This document shows, one piece after another, positions 45,345 through 55,153 of a stretch of DNA of 64,000 nt. The notes under the pieces were generated by a model. The model had not been told where the DNA came from. It did not search any database and saw nothing but the letters and a program-made list of their open reading frames with translations. The position numbers and the translations under genes are program-made. Source of the stretch: Maribacter dokdonensis DSW-8 (lineage in GTDB: Bacteria > Bacteroidota > Bacteroidia > Flavobacteriales > Flavobacteriaceae); the NCBI RefSeq assembly GCF_001447995.1, contig NZ_LDPE01000001.1:1426001-1490000 (forward strand). The letters run 5' to 3'. Position 1 is the first letter of the stretch; the number at the start of each line of letters is the position of its first letter.

Positions 45345-46169
45345 ATGACCATAAACTGTAACGGCAATCTTATTTCTCTTGAACGACCCAAAATAATGGG
45401 CATTTTAAATGTTACCCCAGATTCTTTTTTTGATGGCGGTAAATATAAGGATGAAGCAAGTGTACTGAACCAAGTTGATAAAATGCTAAATGAAGGCGCA
45501 ACATTTATAGATGTAGGAGCTTATAGTAGCAGACCAGGTGCCAAAGAGGTTGATGAGGACACAGAATTAAAACGAATTACACCAATTGTAAGTTTAATAA
45601 TCAATAAATTTCCAGATGTTATTCTTTCAATAGACACTTTTAGAAGTAATGTCGCTAAAGCATGCATTGAAAATGGTGCCGCTATAGTAAATGACATTTC
45701 CGCAGGATTACATGATAATAATATGTTGAGCACTGTAGCCAAACTAAATGTACCATACATTATGATGCACATGCGCGGTACACCCAAAAACATGCAGCAA
45801 CAAACAGATTATAAGGATATTTTAAAGGAAGTACTTTTTTATTTTTCAGAAAGACTTGCTGCCGCAAAAGCATTAGGTGTTAAAGATATTATTATTGATC
45901 CAGGATTTGGTTTTGCAAAAAACCTGGAACAAAATTTTGAGCTTTTAAAACAAATGGAAGTAATGAGTATTATTGAACACCCTTTACTAGCAGGTATTAG
46001 CAGAAAATCAATGATTTACAAGACATTAGACGTAACTGCGGACCAAGCTTTAAACGGCACCACAGCATTGCACATGGCCTGCTTACAAAAGGGAGCGAAA
46101 ATTCTAAGGGTGCATGATGTTAAAGAAGCTGTAGAGTGCACAAAACTATATGAACAATTAAATGCCTAA
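45345..46169 (+). CDS. folP: Dihydropteroate synthase
   Basis: 274 aa from the ATG at 45345 (a TTG two codons earlier is less likely). It condenses p-aminobenzoate with the pterin diphosphate in folate synthesis. Landmarks: MGILNVTPDSFFDGGKY (~18), GATFIDVGAYSSRPGA (~52), LSIDTFRSNVA, NDISAG, MMHMRGTPKNMQ and DPGFGFAKNLEQN. Heads an operon with cdaA. Confidence 0.97.
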   Translation: MTINCNGNLISLERPKIMGILNVTPDSFFDGGKYKDEASVLNQVDKMLNEGATFIDVGAYSSRPGAKEVDEDTELKRITPIVSLIINKFPDVILSIDTFRSNVAKACIENGAAIVNDISAGLHDNNMLSTVAKLNVPYIMMHMRGTPKNMQQQTDYKDILKEVLFYFSERLAAAKALGVKDIIIDPGFGFAKNLEQNFELLKQMEVMSIIEHPLLAGISRKSMIYKTLDVTADQALNGTTALHMACLQKGAKILRVHDVKEAVECTKLYEQLNA

Positions 46170-46208
46170 GTTTATACTGATTTCTTAATTTTACTAAAAC
46201 GGACCTGA

Positions 46209-46997
46209 TTGGATTTTTTAAATTTTATTGATTTTAAGATTACCGATGTTTTAGACATCATCTTTGTTGCCGTGCTCCTATACTACATTTATAAGCTGGT
46301 AAGAGGCTCTGTTGCCATTAATATTTTCATCGGAATTGTCATTGTTTGGGCATTTTGGAAATTGACCGAGTTGTTGGACATGCAAATGATCAGTAGCATG
46401 GTAGGTGCATTTATGCAAGTTGGACTTATTGCTTTGATCATTGTTTTTCAACAAGAGATCAGAAAGTTCTTGCTAATGATCGGGTCAACCAATTTTGCCA
46501 ACAAAAGAAACTTTGTAAAACACTTTAAATTTTTAAAGCAAGAAGGGATTTCTACAGAAACCGATGTAGACGCTATAATTAAAGCTTGTGAAAAAATGGC
46601 CAGTACCAAAACCGGGGCCATTTTAGTAATAGAACGTAGCAACTCTTTAGATTTCATTAAAAGTTCTGGAGATCGTATGAATATTGAAATCAACCAACCC
46701 ATTCTAGAAAGTATCTTCTATAAAAACAGCACATTGCATGATGGTGCCGCAGTCATTGTTGGTAATTATATTGTTGCAACAAGAGTAATTTTACCAGTGT
46801 CAAACGAGCGAAACATCCCCCTTCGTTTTGGATTACGACACAGAGCTGCAGTCGGTATTAGTGAAAAAACCGACGCCCTAAGTATAGTGGTCAGTGAAGA
46901 AACAGGACTAATCTCCTATATTAAAAACGGGGAATTTGTTTTGTATGATTCTATCACCCAATTAACTAATATGTTGAAACAAGATTTGGTGCAATGA
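46209..46997 (+). CDS. cdaA: Diadenylate cyclase (c-di-AMP synthase), CdaA type
   Basis: 262 aa. Three N-terminal transmembrane helices (~12-80), then the DAC domain with LHDGAAVIVGN (DGA motif, ~175) and LRHRAAVGISE (RHR motif, ~204), both intact. It makes cyclic di-AMP from two ATP. The start is TTG: an in-frame TGA lies directly upstream and no ATG is available before the first helix. 39 bp after folP; overlaps the DUF3667 gene by 4 bp. Confidence 0.95.
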   Translation: MDFLNFIDFKITDVLDIIFVAVLLYYIYKLVRGSVAINIFIGIVIVWAFWKLTELLDMQMISSMVGAFMQVGLIALIIVFQQEIRKFLLMIGSTNFANKRNFVKHFKFLKQEGISTETDVDAIIKACEKMASTKTGAILVIERSNSLDFIKSSGDRMNIEINQPILESIFYKNSTLHDGAAVIVGNYIVATRVILPVSNERNIPLRFGLRHRAAVGISEKTDALSIVVSEETGLISYIKNGEFVLYDSITQLTNMLKQDLVQ

Positions 46998-47854
46998 ATT
47001 GTAAGAACTGCCAAAACAACTTAAGAACGGATTATAGTTATTGTCCCCATTGTGGCGCTAAGGTAATTAGAAACAGACTTTCAGTAAAGAATTTATGGTA
47101 TGATGCTACCGAGCGATTTTTCAACATTGACAATACCTTTCTTATAACATTTAAACACCTTTTTACTAAACCTGATGAAGTTATTGGAGGATACATTAGC
47201 GGTGTTAGAAAGAAGTACTTAAACCCTATTAGCTACCTCACCATAGCAATTACTTTTGGCGGTCTTTTTGTTTATGTCTGTACCGAGTTTTACCCTAATG
47301 CTTTAGATTTTGATTTTAAATATGAAAATTCTTCATCTTTAACTGATGCCGATAAAATGGCACAAGATTTTCAAAAGCAATGGAATACTTACTTGTTTAA
47401 ATATCAAAGTCTCTTCTATATAGCTATGCTACCTTTTCTTGCTTTAATGTCAAGAGTAGTTTTTATCAATAAAAAACAATTTAACCTTAGTGAGCATTTT
47501 GTAATAAACATCTACGCATATTCACATATTTCCATAATTGTCAATACCGTTTACATGTTGGTTTTATGGAACTCCAAACTACTTTTTTACATTTCCATGG
47601 TCAATTTGGTATTTCAAATTGGGTTCTTTACTTGGGTATTTTACAAACTCTTTAATTTGACCATAAAGCAGACCTTATTGAAACTTTTATTCTTTCTTGT
47701 TTTATTCGCTACGATTTGTTTTATACTAATGTTAATTGCAATAGTATATAGCCCTTTTCACGGACACATTTCAGCAAATGACTCCTTGATCAAGCAACCT
47801 CCTCAGCTAAGAACTGAGCCTCATACAGATTACTATAATAACCACCTTTTTTAA
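46994..47854 (+). CDS. DUF3667 membrane protein with N-terminal zinc ribbon
   Basis: 286 aa. An N-terminal zinc ribbon (CKNCQNN and YCPHCGAK; four Cys at ~3-21) is followed by TFKHLFTKPDEVIGGYISGVRKKYLNPISYL (DUF3667 signature, ~52-82) and about five transmembrane helices. Function unknown. Its ATGA overlaps the cdaA stop, suggesting coupling. Its last 65 bases overlap the 3' end of the convergent ABC exporter gene, so its C-terminal tail (~QLRTEPHTDYYNN) is encoded antisense to that gene. Confidence 0.88.
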   Translation: MNCKNCQNNLRTDYSYCPHCGAKVIRNRLSVKNLWYDATERFFNIDNTFLITFKHLFTKPDEVIGGYISGVRKKYLNPISYLTIAITFGGLFVYVCTEFYPNALDFDFKYENSSSLTDADKMAQDFQKQWNTYLFKYQSLFYIAMLPFLALMSRVVFINKKQFNLSEHFVINIYAYSHISIIVNTVYMLVLWNSKLLFYISMVNLVFQIGFFTWVFYKLFNLTIKQTLLKLLFFLVLFATICFILMLIAIVYSPFHGHISANDSLIKQPPQLRTEPHTDYYNNHLF

Positions 47855-49556
47855 GAAGTTCTTTATGTGTGCCTGTCTCAACGATGTTACCGGCATCCAT
47901 TACAATAATTTTATCCGCTTTTTTAATGGTAGCTAATCTGTGAGCAATTACGATAGAAGTTCTCCCTTGGGTAATCTTATCCGTAGCCAATTGTATCAAT
48001 TGTTCAGAATACGTATCTACGGACGATGTAGCTTCATCCAATATTAAGATACTAGGATTACTTACATATGCACGTAAAAAAGCAATTAGCTGGCGTTGAC
48101 CACTAGAAAGCATGGTACCTCGTTCTTTTACATTATAGTGATAGCCACCTGGTAGGCTGGAAATAAATTCATCTACCCCAATAGCCTTGGCCGCTTTTTC
48201 TATATCATCAACAGATATACTTTCATCTTTTAAAGAAATGTTATTTGCAATGGTATCGGCAAAAAGAAACACATCTTGTAATACTACGGCAATATGAGAT
48301 CTTAATGAAGATAATTTATAGTCTTGAATGTCAACACCATCAACCTTAATTGAACCTGAATTAATTTCGTAAAATCTGTTCAATAAATTAATTATCGTAC
48401 TTTTTCCGGCTCCTGTAGCACCAACAATAGCTACTGTTTCTCCTGCTTTAACATCAAAGGAAATACCATGTAACACCTCTTCATCTTCCAAATATCCAAA
48501 ATGAACGTTTTCAAAAGAAATATCACCACTTACCACTTCTTTCTCATAAGAACCTACATTTTGTATGTGACTATCGGTATCCAAAATTTTAAAAACCCTA
48601 TTAGCCGCAACCATACCCATTTGCAAGGTGTTGAACTTGTCCGCAATTTGGCGCAATGGTCTAAACAACAAATCTATCAACATAATAAAAGCAAATAACG
48701 TACCTGCAATATCAGTTGAAATATTCGCTACATTCTGTAAGCCACCGTACCAAACAATTAACCCTACCGTTAAAGAAGAAACAATTTCAGCAATAGGGAA
48801 AAAGATAGAATTATACCATACCGTTTTCAACCAAGCTTTTTTATGCTTTTCGTTTATTTCCCTAAACTTGGCGCTTTCAATTTTCTCTCTGGTAAAAAGT
48901 TGAACGATTTTCATTCCTGTAATTCGCTCCTGCACAAAGGAATTTAAATTTGAAACCTCTGCCCTTACCTCGGTAAACGCTACTTTCATCGCTTTTTGAA
49001 ACCATCTAGTAGCATATACTATAATTGGCAATAATGCAAATACGATTAATGATAACTTCCAATTAATAAACAACATGACCATTGCCGCAACGACCATTTT
49101 CAATAAATCGGCCACAATGACAAAAAAACCTTGACTAAAAATCTCTCCAATTCGTTGCATGTCTGCAACAGCCCTAGTTACCAAAACACCCAATGAGGAA
49201 TTATCAAAATAGGTCATTTTAAAAGAAAGCATTTTCTTGAAAAGACTTATCCTTACATCTTTGATCACAGATTCTCCTAACCAGTTAGCGTAATAATTGA
49301 ACGCCAGTTGAAAAATTACCTGACCAAGCAAAACCACCAACATAGCAACCGTTAAATACAATAGCATTTCTTTATTGCTGCCCTTAATGGCCTCATCAAT
49401 AATTTTTTTTACGATCAAAGGGGTAAGAATAGCAAAACCAGACAATAATATGGCAGACAATGCAACGCCATAAAATGTAATTTTGTACGGTTTTGTATAG
49501 GCCAGTAAGCGTTTAAAAAGACGAGTGTCAAATGCTTTGCCAGAATCCTTATCCAT
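47790..49556 (-). CDS. ABC exporter, fused permease/ATPase (MsbA-like)
   Basis: 588 aa. Six-helix type I exporter domain (~20-310) precedes the nucleotide-binding domain: Walker A GATGAGKST (~378), Q-loop VVLQDVFLF, signature LSSGQRQL (~478), Walker B SILILDEATSS (~499) and IAHRLATIKKADKI. Probably exports lipid or drug-like compounds as a homodimer. Starts inside the end of truA (8-bp overlap) and ends overlapping the DUF3667 gene. Confidence 0.94.
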   Translation of the reverse strand: MDKDSGKAFDTRLFKRLLAYTKPYKITFYGVALSAILLSGFAILTPLIVKKIIDEAIKGSNKEMLLYLTVAMLVVLLGQVIFQLAFNYYANWLGESVIKDVRISLFKKMLSFKMTYFDNSSLGVLVTRAVADMQRIGEIFSQGFFVIVADLLKMVVAAMVMLFINWKLSLIVFALLPIIVYATRWFQKAMKVAFTEVRAEVSNLNSFVQERITGMKIVQLFTREKIESAKFREINEKHKKAWLKTVWYNSIFFPIAEIVSSLTVGLIVWYGGLQNVANISTDIAGTLFAFIMLIDLLFRPLRQIADKFNTLQMGMVAANRVFKILDTDSHIQNVGSYEKEVVSGDISFENVHFGYLEDEEVLHGISFDVKAGETVAIVGATGAGKSTIINLLNRFYEINSGSIKVDGVDIQDYKLSSLRSHIAVVLQDVFLFADTIANNISLKDESISVDDIEKAAKAIGVDEFISSLPGGYHYNVKERGTMLSSGQRQLIAFLRAYVSNPSILILDEATSSVDTYSEQLIQLATDKITQGRTSIVIAHRLATIKKADKIIVMDAGNIVETGTHKELLKKGGYYSNLYEAQFLAEEVA

Positions 49557-50298
49557 TCTTTAAAATAGTATTGGGGTAAACAATAGAGGTCAAATATAGT
49601 CCTTTTGCAGGAACAGAAACGCCTGCCATTGTCCTATCCTTGCTTTTTAATATGGTATTAACATAGTCAGGTGAATATTTCTCCAATCCTACATTAATTA
49701 GCGTACCAACGATAGCCCTAACCATATTTCTTAAAAACCGATCTGCCGTAATGGTAAATACAAGCGTATTATTTTCTAGCTTCCATTGTGCTTCTCTTAG
49801 GTCACAGATATTGGTAAAGACATCTGTATTGGATTTAGAAAAACATTCAAAATCTTTTTTGCCCAATAATAGTTCAGCTGCATCGTTCATTAGTTGAATA
49901 TCAAGATCTTTTTTTACGAAATATGCAAGGTCCGTAGAAAAAGGATCCTTGCTTTTTGTAATATGATACTCATATGTTCTGGAAGTAGCATGAAAACGTG
50001 CATGTGCATCTTCTTCTACTTCAAAAATACGGTCTACCGCAATGTCATTTGGCAAATAAGAATTAAGTCTGAACACATATTCAGGAATATCACCCAAGCT
50101 ATCAACATCAAAATGGGCATACATCATTTTGGCATGAACACCAGTATCTGTACGTCCTGCACCCATTAATGCAACCGGACTGTTTAAAAGTTTGGACATC
50201 GCTTTTTCCAGCACTTCTTGCACTGTAATGGCATTTGGCTGATTTTGCCAACCGTGATACGCTTTACCGAAGTATGAAAATTGAATGAAGAATCTCAA
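49549..50298 (-). CDS. truA: tRNA pseudouridine(38-40) synthase
   Basis: 249 aa. RFFIQFSYFGKAYHGWQNQPNAITVQEVLE at the N-terminus, MGAGRTDTGVHAKMMYAHF with the catalytic Asp (~46-64), and FLRNMVRAIVGTLINVG (~210). The start is TTG at 50298, since an in-frame TAG lies four codons upstream and no ATG precedes the conserved beginning. Overlaps the ABC gene by 8 bp. Confidence 0.96.
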   Translation of the reverse strand: MRFFIQFSYFGKAYHGWQNQPNAITVQEVLEKAMSKLLNSPVALMGAGRTDTGVHAKMMYAHFDVDSLGDIPEYVFRLNSYLPNDIAVDRIFEVEEDAHARFHATSRTYEYHITKSKDPFSTDLAYFVKKDLDIQLMNDAAELLLGKKDFECFSKSNTDVFTNICDLREAQWKLENNTLVFTITADRFLRNMVRAIVGTLINVGLEKYSPDYVNTILKSKDRTMAGVSVPAKGLYLTSIVYPNTILKNG

Positions 50299-50444
50299 AA
50301 GGATATACTAGTTTTGTATTTGACAAAGGTATTAAAAACCATACGTTTTAACATTCTTGGTACCCACAGTAAATAGGAAAACTTAAACGTTGGTTATTTT
50401 CATTTTTCATGGAAAGTCAATAAATATAAAATTGAGCAATAATA

Positions 50445-50939
50445 ATGACCAAAATTCTTCTTCTTTCCGATACACATTCTTATATGGACGACGCCATATT
50501 AAAACATGCAAGATGGGCAGACGAAGTATGGCATGCAGGGGATATTGGGAACTTAAAAGTAACCGATGCACTTGCAAAACTTAAACCACTAAGAGGTGTA
50601 CATGGCAATATTGACGATCATATAATTCAAAAAGAATTTCCTGAAAACAATAGATTTTTCTGTGAGGGAGTTGATGTTCTTATTACCCACATTGGAGGGT
50701 ATCCACCTAAATACAATATTAGAACACGCGATATTATTAAAGAAAATCCGCCTAAACTTTTCATTTGTGGTCACTCTCACATATTAAAAGTAATGATGGA
50801 CAAAAAGTTAGGGGTACTACATATGAACCCTGGGGCCTGTGGAAAACATGGGTTTCATCAAGTACGCACCATGTTACGTTTTGTTATCGATGGAGACAAT
50901 ATTAAAGATCTTGAAGTAATAGAGCTTGGAAAAAGGTAA
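50445..50939 (+). CDS. YfcE/MJ0936-type metallophosphoesterase
   Basis: 164 aa, cytosolic. Two-metal phosphoesterase motifs: LLLSDTHSY (D-x-H), WHAGDIGN (GDxx), GVHGNIDD (GNxD), LITHIGGYPP, FICGHSHI (GHxH) and MNPGACGK. Close to the YfcE group of phosphodiesterases acting on model substrates; the cellular substrate is unknown. Stand-alone gene divergent from truA. A weak ACAGGG/CCCTGT stem follows at 50941-50972. Confidence 0.92.
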   Translation: MTKILLLSDTHSYMDDAILKHARWADEVWHAGDIGNLKVTDALAKLKPLRGVHGNIDDHIIQKEFPENNRFFCEGVDVLITHIGGYPPKYNIRTRDIIKENPPKLFICGHSHILKVMMDKKLGVLHMNPGACGKHGFHQVRTMLRFVIDGDNIKDLEVIELGKR

Positions 50940-50981
50940 AAACAGGGCGTCTCTTAACACTTACACCCTGTATTTAGCTAA

Positions 50982-51842
50982 TTAATATTCAAATGATACG
51001 CCCAAAGAAATGGTACCACCATCGTAGACATTTTTTCTATCTACCAGAAAACCGGCATAATCAGAATATTGCGCAACCAAATTAAAATGGTCTGTAATCT
51101 TATACATTGACGTAATTCCGTAATTTGTAAATGTGGTACCCTCACCAAATAAGAAAGATCCACTTTGCACATTATTCTCAGAAGATAATCTTTCTTGAAT
51201 TTTCAATTTTCCAATAAGATATAGCTTATTAAAGAACAAATGTCCTAACTCAACCCCGGCTTGAAATTGGTTACTGAATCCTTCAGTTCTAAAATTTACA
51301 CTTGAAAATGCCGATGCATATGTTTTACCGTTTTTAAAACCATGGGATGCGGCCAAGGTTGTCCATATATTAAATTCACCATCAGAAACAGGTAAATTTA
51401 TTTCATCAAATTGACCAAAGGCATTTGGCTCGTTAGATCTTGCAAAGTTAGTACCATCATTAGTAGGTATATCCAAAGCAACCTGTAAAGACAAAGGAAA
51501 GCTTTTAAGTAGCTTATACTTAACTCCCAATTGTATATTACCTACACCAGCAACAGTTTCTGTAGTGCTAAAACTATTTAAACGAACAATTGGCAAATCT
51601 ACTATTGCCGTAAACCTATCGGAGATACCGTATTCACCGTAAAGCAAGAGTCCGCTGGTTCTAAAATCGCTTCCTTGATCAGCCAATCTACCCTCTGTTG
51701 TATAATAATTATTAGAAGAGAAATATGATGCCGAAGCTTGAAGATAGAATCCCTTTGCCCCCCTTGTCCATCCGCTTTGCGCCTGCAGACCAACAGTAAG
51801 CAAGCAAAAGCAAATACCTAAGAAGATTTTTATTTTTTCCAT
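50982..51842 (-). CDS. Outer-membrane beta-barrel protein, transporter-like
   Basis: 286 aa with a signal peptide (MEKIKIFLGICFCLLTVGLQAQSG). The remainder has alternating beta strands, aromatic girdles and a terminal strand ending GGTISLGVSFEY, a typical barrel closure signal with final aromatic. SDRFTAIVDLPIVRLNS and VGNIQLGVKYKLLKSFPLSLQVALDIPT resemble porin-like proteins of the phenol-degradation meta-pathway type. Substrate unknown. Downstream of the DM13 lipoprotein gene on the same strand but separated by its terminator. Confidence 0.75.
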   Translation of the reverse strand: MEKIKIFLGICFCLLTVGLQAQSGWTRGAKGFYLQASASYFSSNNYYTTEGRLADQGSDFRTSGLLLYGEYGISDRFTAIVDLPIVRLNSFSTTETVAGVGNIQLGVKYKLLKSFPLSLQVALDIPTNDGTNFARSNEPNAFGQFDEINLPVSDGEFNIWTTLAASHGFKNGKTYASAFSSVNFRTEGFSNQFQAGVELGHLFFNKLYLIGKLKIQERLSSENNVQSGSFLFGEGTTFTNYGITSMYKITDHFNLVAQYSDYAGFLVDRKNVYDGGTISLGVSFEY

Positions 51843-51887
51843 AATTCTGTTTTTTCAAATTATAGGCCACAACATTGAAAACCTATA

Positions 51888-51944
51888 AAAAAAGCCTTTG
51901 GGAGACATAGAAAAACAGAATCAGGTGTCTCTATTCCCAAAGGC
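51888..51944 (-). terminator. Terminator after the DM13 lipoprotein gene
   Basis: Outer arms GCCTTTGGGA and TCCCAAAGGC with an inner GAGACA/TGTCTC pairing, followed in the minus direction by TTTTTTT. It separates the DM13 gene from the barrel gene. Confidence 0.85.
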
Positions 51945-51961
51945 AATCAATATTCTATTTT

Positions 51962-52459
51962 TTAGTTTAATGCTACATTTCCAAAAGGAATATTAGCCGT
52001 AGCACACCAAAGAATAATGTGTGTGTATTTAGCATCAGGCATTGCATCTAACTTTATGAACATTTCACCATTACCGGCAACGTTACCAATAAGCATTAGA
52101 TCTGGGTTACCATTAGCTGGATCGGCAGTGAAAGTGTCTGAGGTAGAAAAGAAAATACCTACGGTACCAGTACCTAATTCAGTTGTAAAATCATCTCCAA
52201 AATGCACAAAATAAGAACTTTCGGTATCTACACCCAATTCAACCAAACCTTGGGTAGGCGTGCCACTTTCTGCTACCAAATTACCGCTTAATGAAACGGT
52301 TAGGTCACCAACTGGCATTGAAGAATCTACTTCAACCGTTTCTGTTTCAACCACAGTTTCCGTAACGGTTACTGTTTCTACATCATCATCTGAGCAGCTA
52401 ACAAAGAATGTTGTTACGGCACTAAGTAATAATACAAGTGTAAATTTTCTGTTTTTCAT
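51962..52459 (-). CDS. DM13-domain lipoprotein
   Basis: 165 aa. Lipobox at Cys22 (FVSC), then an acidic Val/Thr/Glu-rich linker (TVTVTETVVETETVEV, ~29-44), then a DM13 domain (GNLVAESGTPTQGLVEL; SSYFVHFGDDFTTELGTGTVGIFFS; YTHIILWCATANIPFGNVAL, ~150-165, with the single conserved Cys). DM13 domains are thought to bind haem or act in redox chemistry in other organisms; the bacterial role is not known. Surface or periplasmic lipoprotein. Confidence 0.82.
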   Translation of the reverse strand: MKNRKFTLVLLLSAVTTFFVSCSDDDVETVTVTETVVETETVEVDSSMPVGDLTVSLSGNLVAESGTPTQGLVELGVDTESSYFVHFGDDFTTELGTGTVGIFFSTSDTFTADPANGNPDLMLIGNVAGNGEMFIKLDAMPDAKYTHIILWCATANIPFGNVALN

Positions 52460-52647
52460 AATCGTAAATTTTTAAAATTGTTTTAGTTTAAAACAGGATA
52501 TTAACGACTATCGCTAACCTTGCTGTTTCTTGAGGACAAACATAAAACCACGATATCACGAAGAATTCAAGAAAAAGTAAACAGTTTATCACATATGGTT
52601 GAAATACTGCAATATTTCTGTGATATTTAAGAAAGTGGAGACATAAA

Positions 52648-52673
52648 AAAACCCGGTAACTACCCCGGGTTTT
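52648..52673 (-). terminator. Terminator of the DUF4293 gene
   Basis: AAAACCCGG and CCGGGTTTT arms around an 8-base loop, then TTTTTT in the minus direction, 30 bases after the stop codon. Confidence 0.88.
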
Positions 52674-52702
52674 AACGCACTAATACTACTAAGATTACAG
52701 GC

Positions 52703-53113
52703 TTAACGTAAGCGATCAACAGATTTTACAAGATCTTCATCCTTTTTTATTGCCCTATTTGCAAGGACCAAAAAAATGATAGAAAATACTGGAATCAGCA
52801 TCCCAATACCCTTCTCAGAAACCGAAGTTTCTCCGGATAAGTTTAGTGATCGGTAAACGAAAAATCCTAATAAAAAAACGTTCAATATCATGTTCAGCCT
52901 GTTTATTACAAACTGAGATTTTCTATTTTTAAATTGTACCATAGACCAAATAGCCAAAACGGCACTTGCGTAAAATGCGATAGAAATGAGCAATTCATTG
53001 TTTGCAAAAACTTCTGTACCATCTACATTAATCCACAGATTAAAGAAGAACGGAAGTATACCCGTAAGTATTGCAACAATTACTAAAAAAAGGCTCTGAA
53101 TTCTTTGAATCAT
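52703..53113 (-). CDS. DUF4293 four-helix membrane protein
   Basis: 136 aa from the ATG at 53113, giving the family-typical start MIQRIQSLFLVIVAI; an earlier in-frame ATG at 53158 would add 15 atypical residues. Four transmembrane helices (~6-24, ~40-60, ~72-92, ~105-122) and a charged C-terminus (NRAIKKDEDLVKSVDRLR). Found beside rho in many Flavobacteriia. Function unknown. Confidence 0.87.
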   Translation of the reverse strand: MIQRIQSLFLVIVAILTGILPFFFNLWINVDGTEVFANNELLISIAFYASAVLAIWSMVQFKNRKSQFVINRLNMILNVFLLGFFVYRSLNLSGETSVSEKGIGMLIPVFSIIFLVLANRAIKKDEDLVKSVDRLR

Positions 53114-53315
53114 AAATCTAATATCGCTTTCTAATTGCAAAAATACAGGTCTTTTCAAAAAATATAACCATTTTATTCAAAATAATTTGTAATATTGCTA
53201 CGTTATCACGTCATAACACCTACCAGTTAAGGAATAACTTTCCTTATAGATTATCCAAATAAAATTATTTACTTCTTACAATACAAACTACTTATATAAT
53301 TTATTCTATTACTTA

Positions 53316-54950
53316 ATGTTTGAGATTTCAGATTTAAAATCGAAAAAGCTACCTGAGCTTCAGGAAATTGCTAAAGGACTTAAGGTTCCTAAATTCAAAA
53401 CCTTGAAAAAACTAGATTTAGTTTATCAAATTTTGGACCTACAAGCCGCCAACCCAAAAGTTGCCGCAGCTATTGCCCCCACAACCACTGAAGAGGCACC
53501 TAAGCCTACAGAAGAAAAACCGAAGCCTAAACCTAGACCTAGAGCACGTGTTGCACAAAACACCAAAAAGGATGCTAGTACAGACGCTAAACCGGCTACG
53601 GCAAAAGAGACTCCCGTAAAAAAGGAAGCTCCGCAAGAAAATGAGGTTAAAGAAGTTACTGAACAAAAAAGACCTAGACCAAGACCTAAGTCTTCAAATC
53701 AGTCAAACAATAACAATAATAAGAATTCGCAACAGAATAATAATCATAAGAAGAAACCTAACCCAAGGACTCCTCATGACAAAAGTAATTTTGACAAAGA
53801 CCTTAAAAACAGGTACAAGGAGCCGGAATATGAGTTTGATTCCATAATAGCCAGTGAAGGTGTGTTGGATATCATGCAAGATGGATACGGTTTTTTACGT
53901 TCTTCCGATTATAACTACCTATCATCTCCTGATGACATCTATGTTTCTCAGTCGCAAATTCGTCTTTTTGGCCTTAAAACAGGTGATACCGTTTTAGGTA
54001 ACGTAAGACCACCAAAAGAAGGTGAAAAGTATTTCCCTCTTATTAAGGTAAATAAAATTAACGGCATAGACCCTCAGATCGTACGCGATCGTGTATCATT
54101 TGAGCATTTAACTCCGTTATTCCCACAAGAAAAATTCAATTTGGCAGAACGCCAAAGTACAATATCTACCCGTATTATTGATTTGTTCTCACCTATTGGT
54201 AAAGGGCAAAGGGGTATGATCGTATCGCAACCTAAGTCTGGTAAAACCATGTTACTTAAAGATATTGCGAACGGTATTGCTGCAAACCATCCTGAAGTTT
54301 ACCAAATTATTTTGCTTATCGACGAAAGACCGGAAGAGGTTACGGATATGCAACGTAATGTACGTGGTGAAGTTGTAGCATCTACTTTTGACAAAGAACC
54401 GACTGAGCACGTAAGAGTTGCTAATATTGTTTTGGAAAAAGCAAAGAGATTAGTAGAATGTGGTCATGACGTAGTAATCCTTTTAGATTCCATCACACGT
54501 TTGGCAAGAGCCTACAATACTGTTCAACCAGCTTCTGGTAAGGTATTAAGTGGTGGTGTTGATGCTAACGCATTACATAAGCCAAAAAGATTCTTTGGTG
54601 CTGCACGTAATATTGAAGGTGGTGGTTCACTGTCTATCATTGCAACAGCCTTAACTGAAACTGGGTCTAAAATGGACGAGGTTATTTTTGAGGAATTTAA
54701 AGGAACCGGTAACATGGAACTTCAATTAGATCGTAAGATTGCAAATAGAAGAATTTTCCCTGCTATTGACCTTACTTCTTCAAGCACACGTAGAGATGAC
54801 ATGCTACTTGATGAAAACACCCTACAACGTATGTGGATAATGCGTAAGTACCTTGCAGATATGAATCCTGTAGAAGCCATGGAGTTTATTGAGCAACGTT
54901 TTAAACAAACCAAAAACAATGAAGAGTTCTTGATGACAATGAATCAGTAA
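53316..54950 (+). CDS. rho: Transcription termination factor Rho with long N-terminal insertion
   Basis: 544 aa versus about 420 in E. coli. The Rho N-terminal helical domain ([24 protein letters not shown], 1-45) is followed by a Lys/Pro/Arg/Asn/Gln-rich disordered insert (~50-165), the RNA-binding cold-shock-like domain ([17 protein letters not shown], ~180) and the ATPase ([19 protein letters not shown]-loop ~305; [40 protein letters not shown]). Such inserts are common in Bacteroidota and may promote RNA binding or phase separation. Divergent from DUF4293. Confidence 0.97.
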   Translation: MFEISDLKSKKLPELQEIAKGLKVPKFKTLKKLDLVYQILDLQAANPKVAAAIAPTTTEEAPKPTEEKPKPKPRPRARVAQNTKKDASTDAKPATAKETPVKKEAPQENEVKEVTEQKRPRPRPKSSNQSNNNNNKNSQQNNNHKKKPNPRTPHDKSNFDKDLKNRYKEPEYEFDSIIASEGVLDIMQDGYGFLRSSDYNYLSSPDDIYVSQSQIRLFGLKTGDTVLGNVRPPKEGEKYFPLIKVNKINGIDPQIVRDRVSFEHLTPLFPQEKFNLAERQSTISTRIIDLFSPIGKGQRGMIVSQPKSGKTMLLKDIANGIAANHPEVYQIILLIDERPEEVTDMQRNVRGEVVASTFDKEPTEHVRVANIVLEKAKRLVECGHDVVILLDSITRLARAYNTVQPASGKVLSGGVDANALHKPKRFFGAARNIEGGGSLSIIATALTETGSKMDEVIFEEFKGTGNMELQLDRKIANRRIFPAIDLTSSSTRRDDMLLDENTLQRMWIMRKYLADMNPVEAMEFIEQRFKQTKNNEEFLMTMNQ

Positions 54951-54971
54951 TTCTTTTTAATTATAATTTTA

Positions 54972-55005
54972 AATCCCGATTTCATTAAGAAATCGGGATT
55001 TTTTA
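54972..55005 (+). terminator. Intrinsic terminator after rho
   Basis: Perfect 12-bp arms AATCCCGATTTC and GAAATCGGGATT with a 5-base loop, then TTTTATTTT, 21 bases after the stop. Confidence 0.92.
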
Positions 55006-55153
55006 TTTTGTAGCATACCCACTATAATAAACTACCCTAATAATAACATCAAAAATTAAAGCTGCTATTTTTTTGATATCTTTATAAAATCAGAAAGAAC
55101 TATCCCCCAGTCTTTTAGCATTTTTCTTTAGTAAACACTTAAAATCTCAGAAA

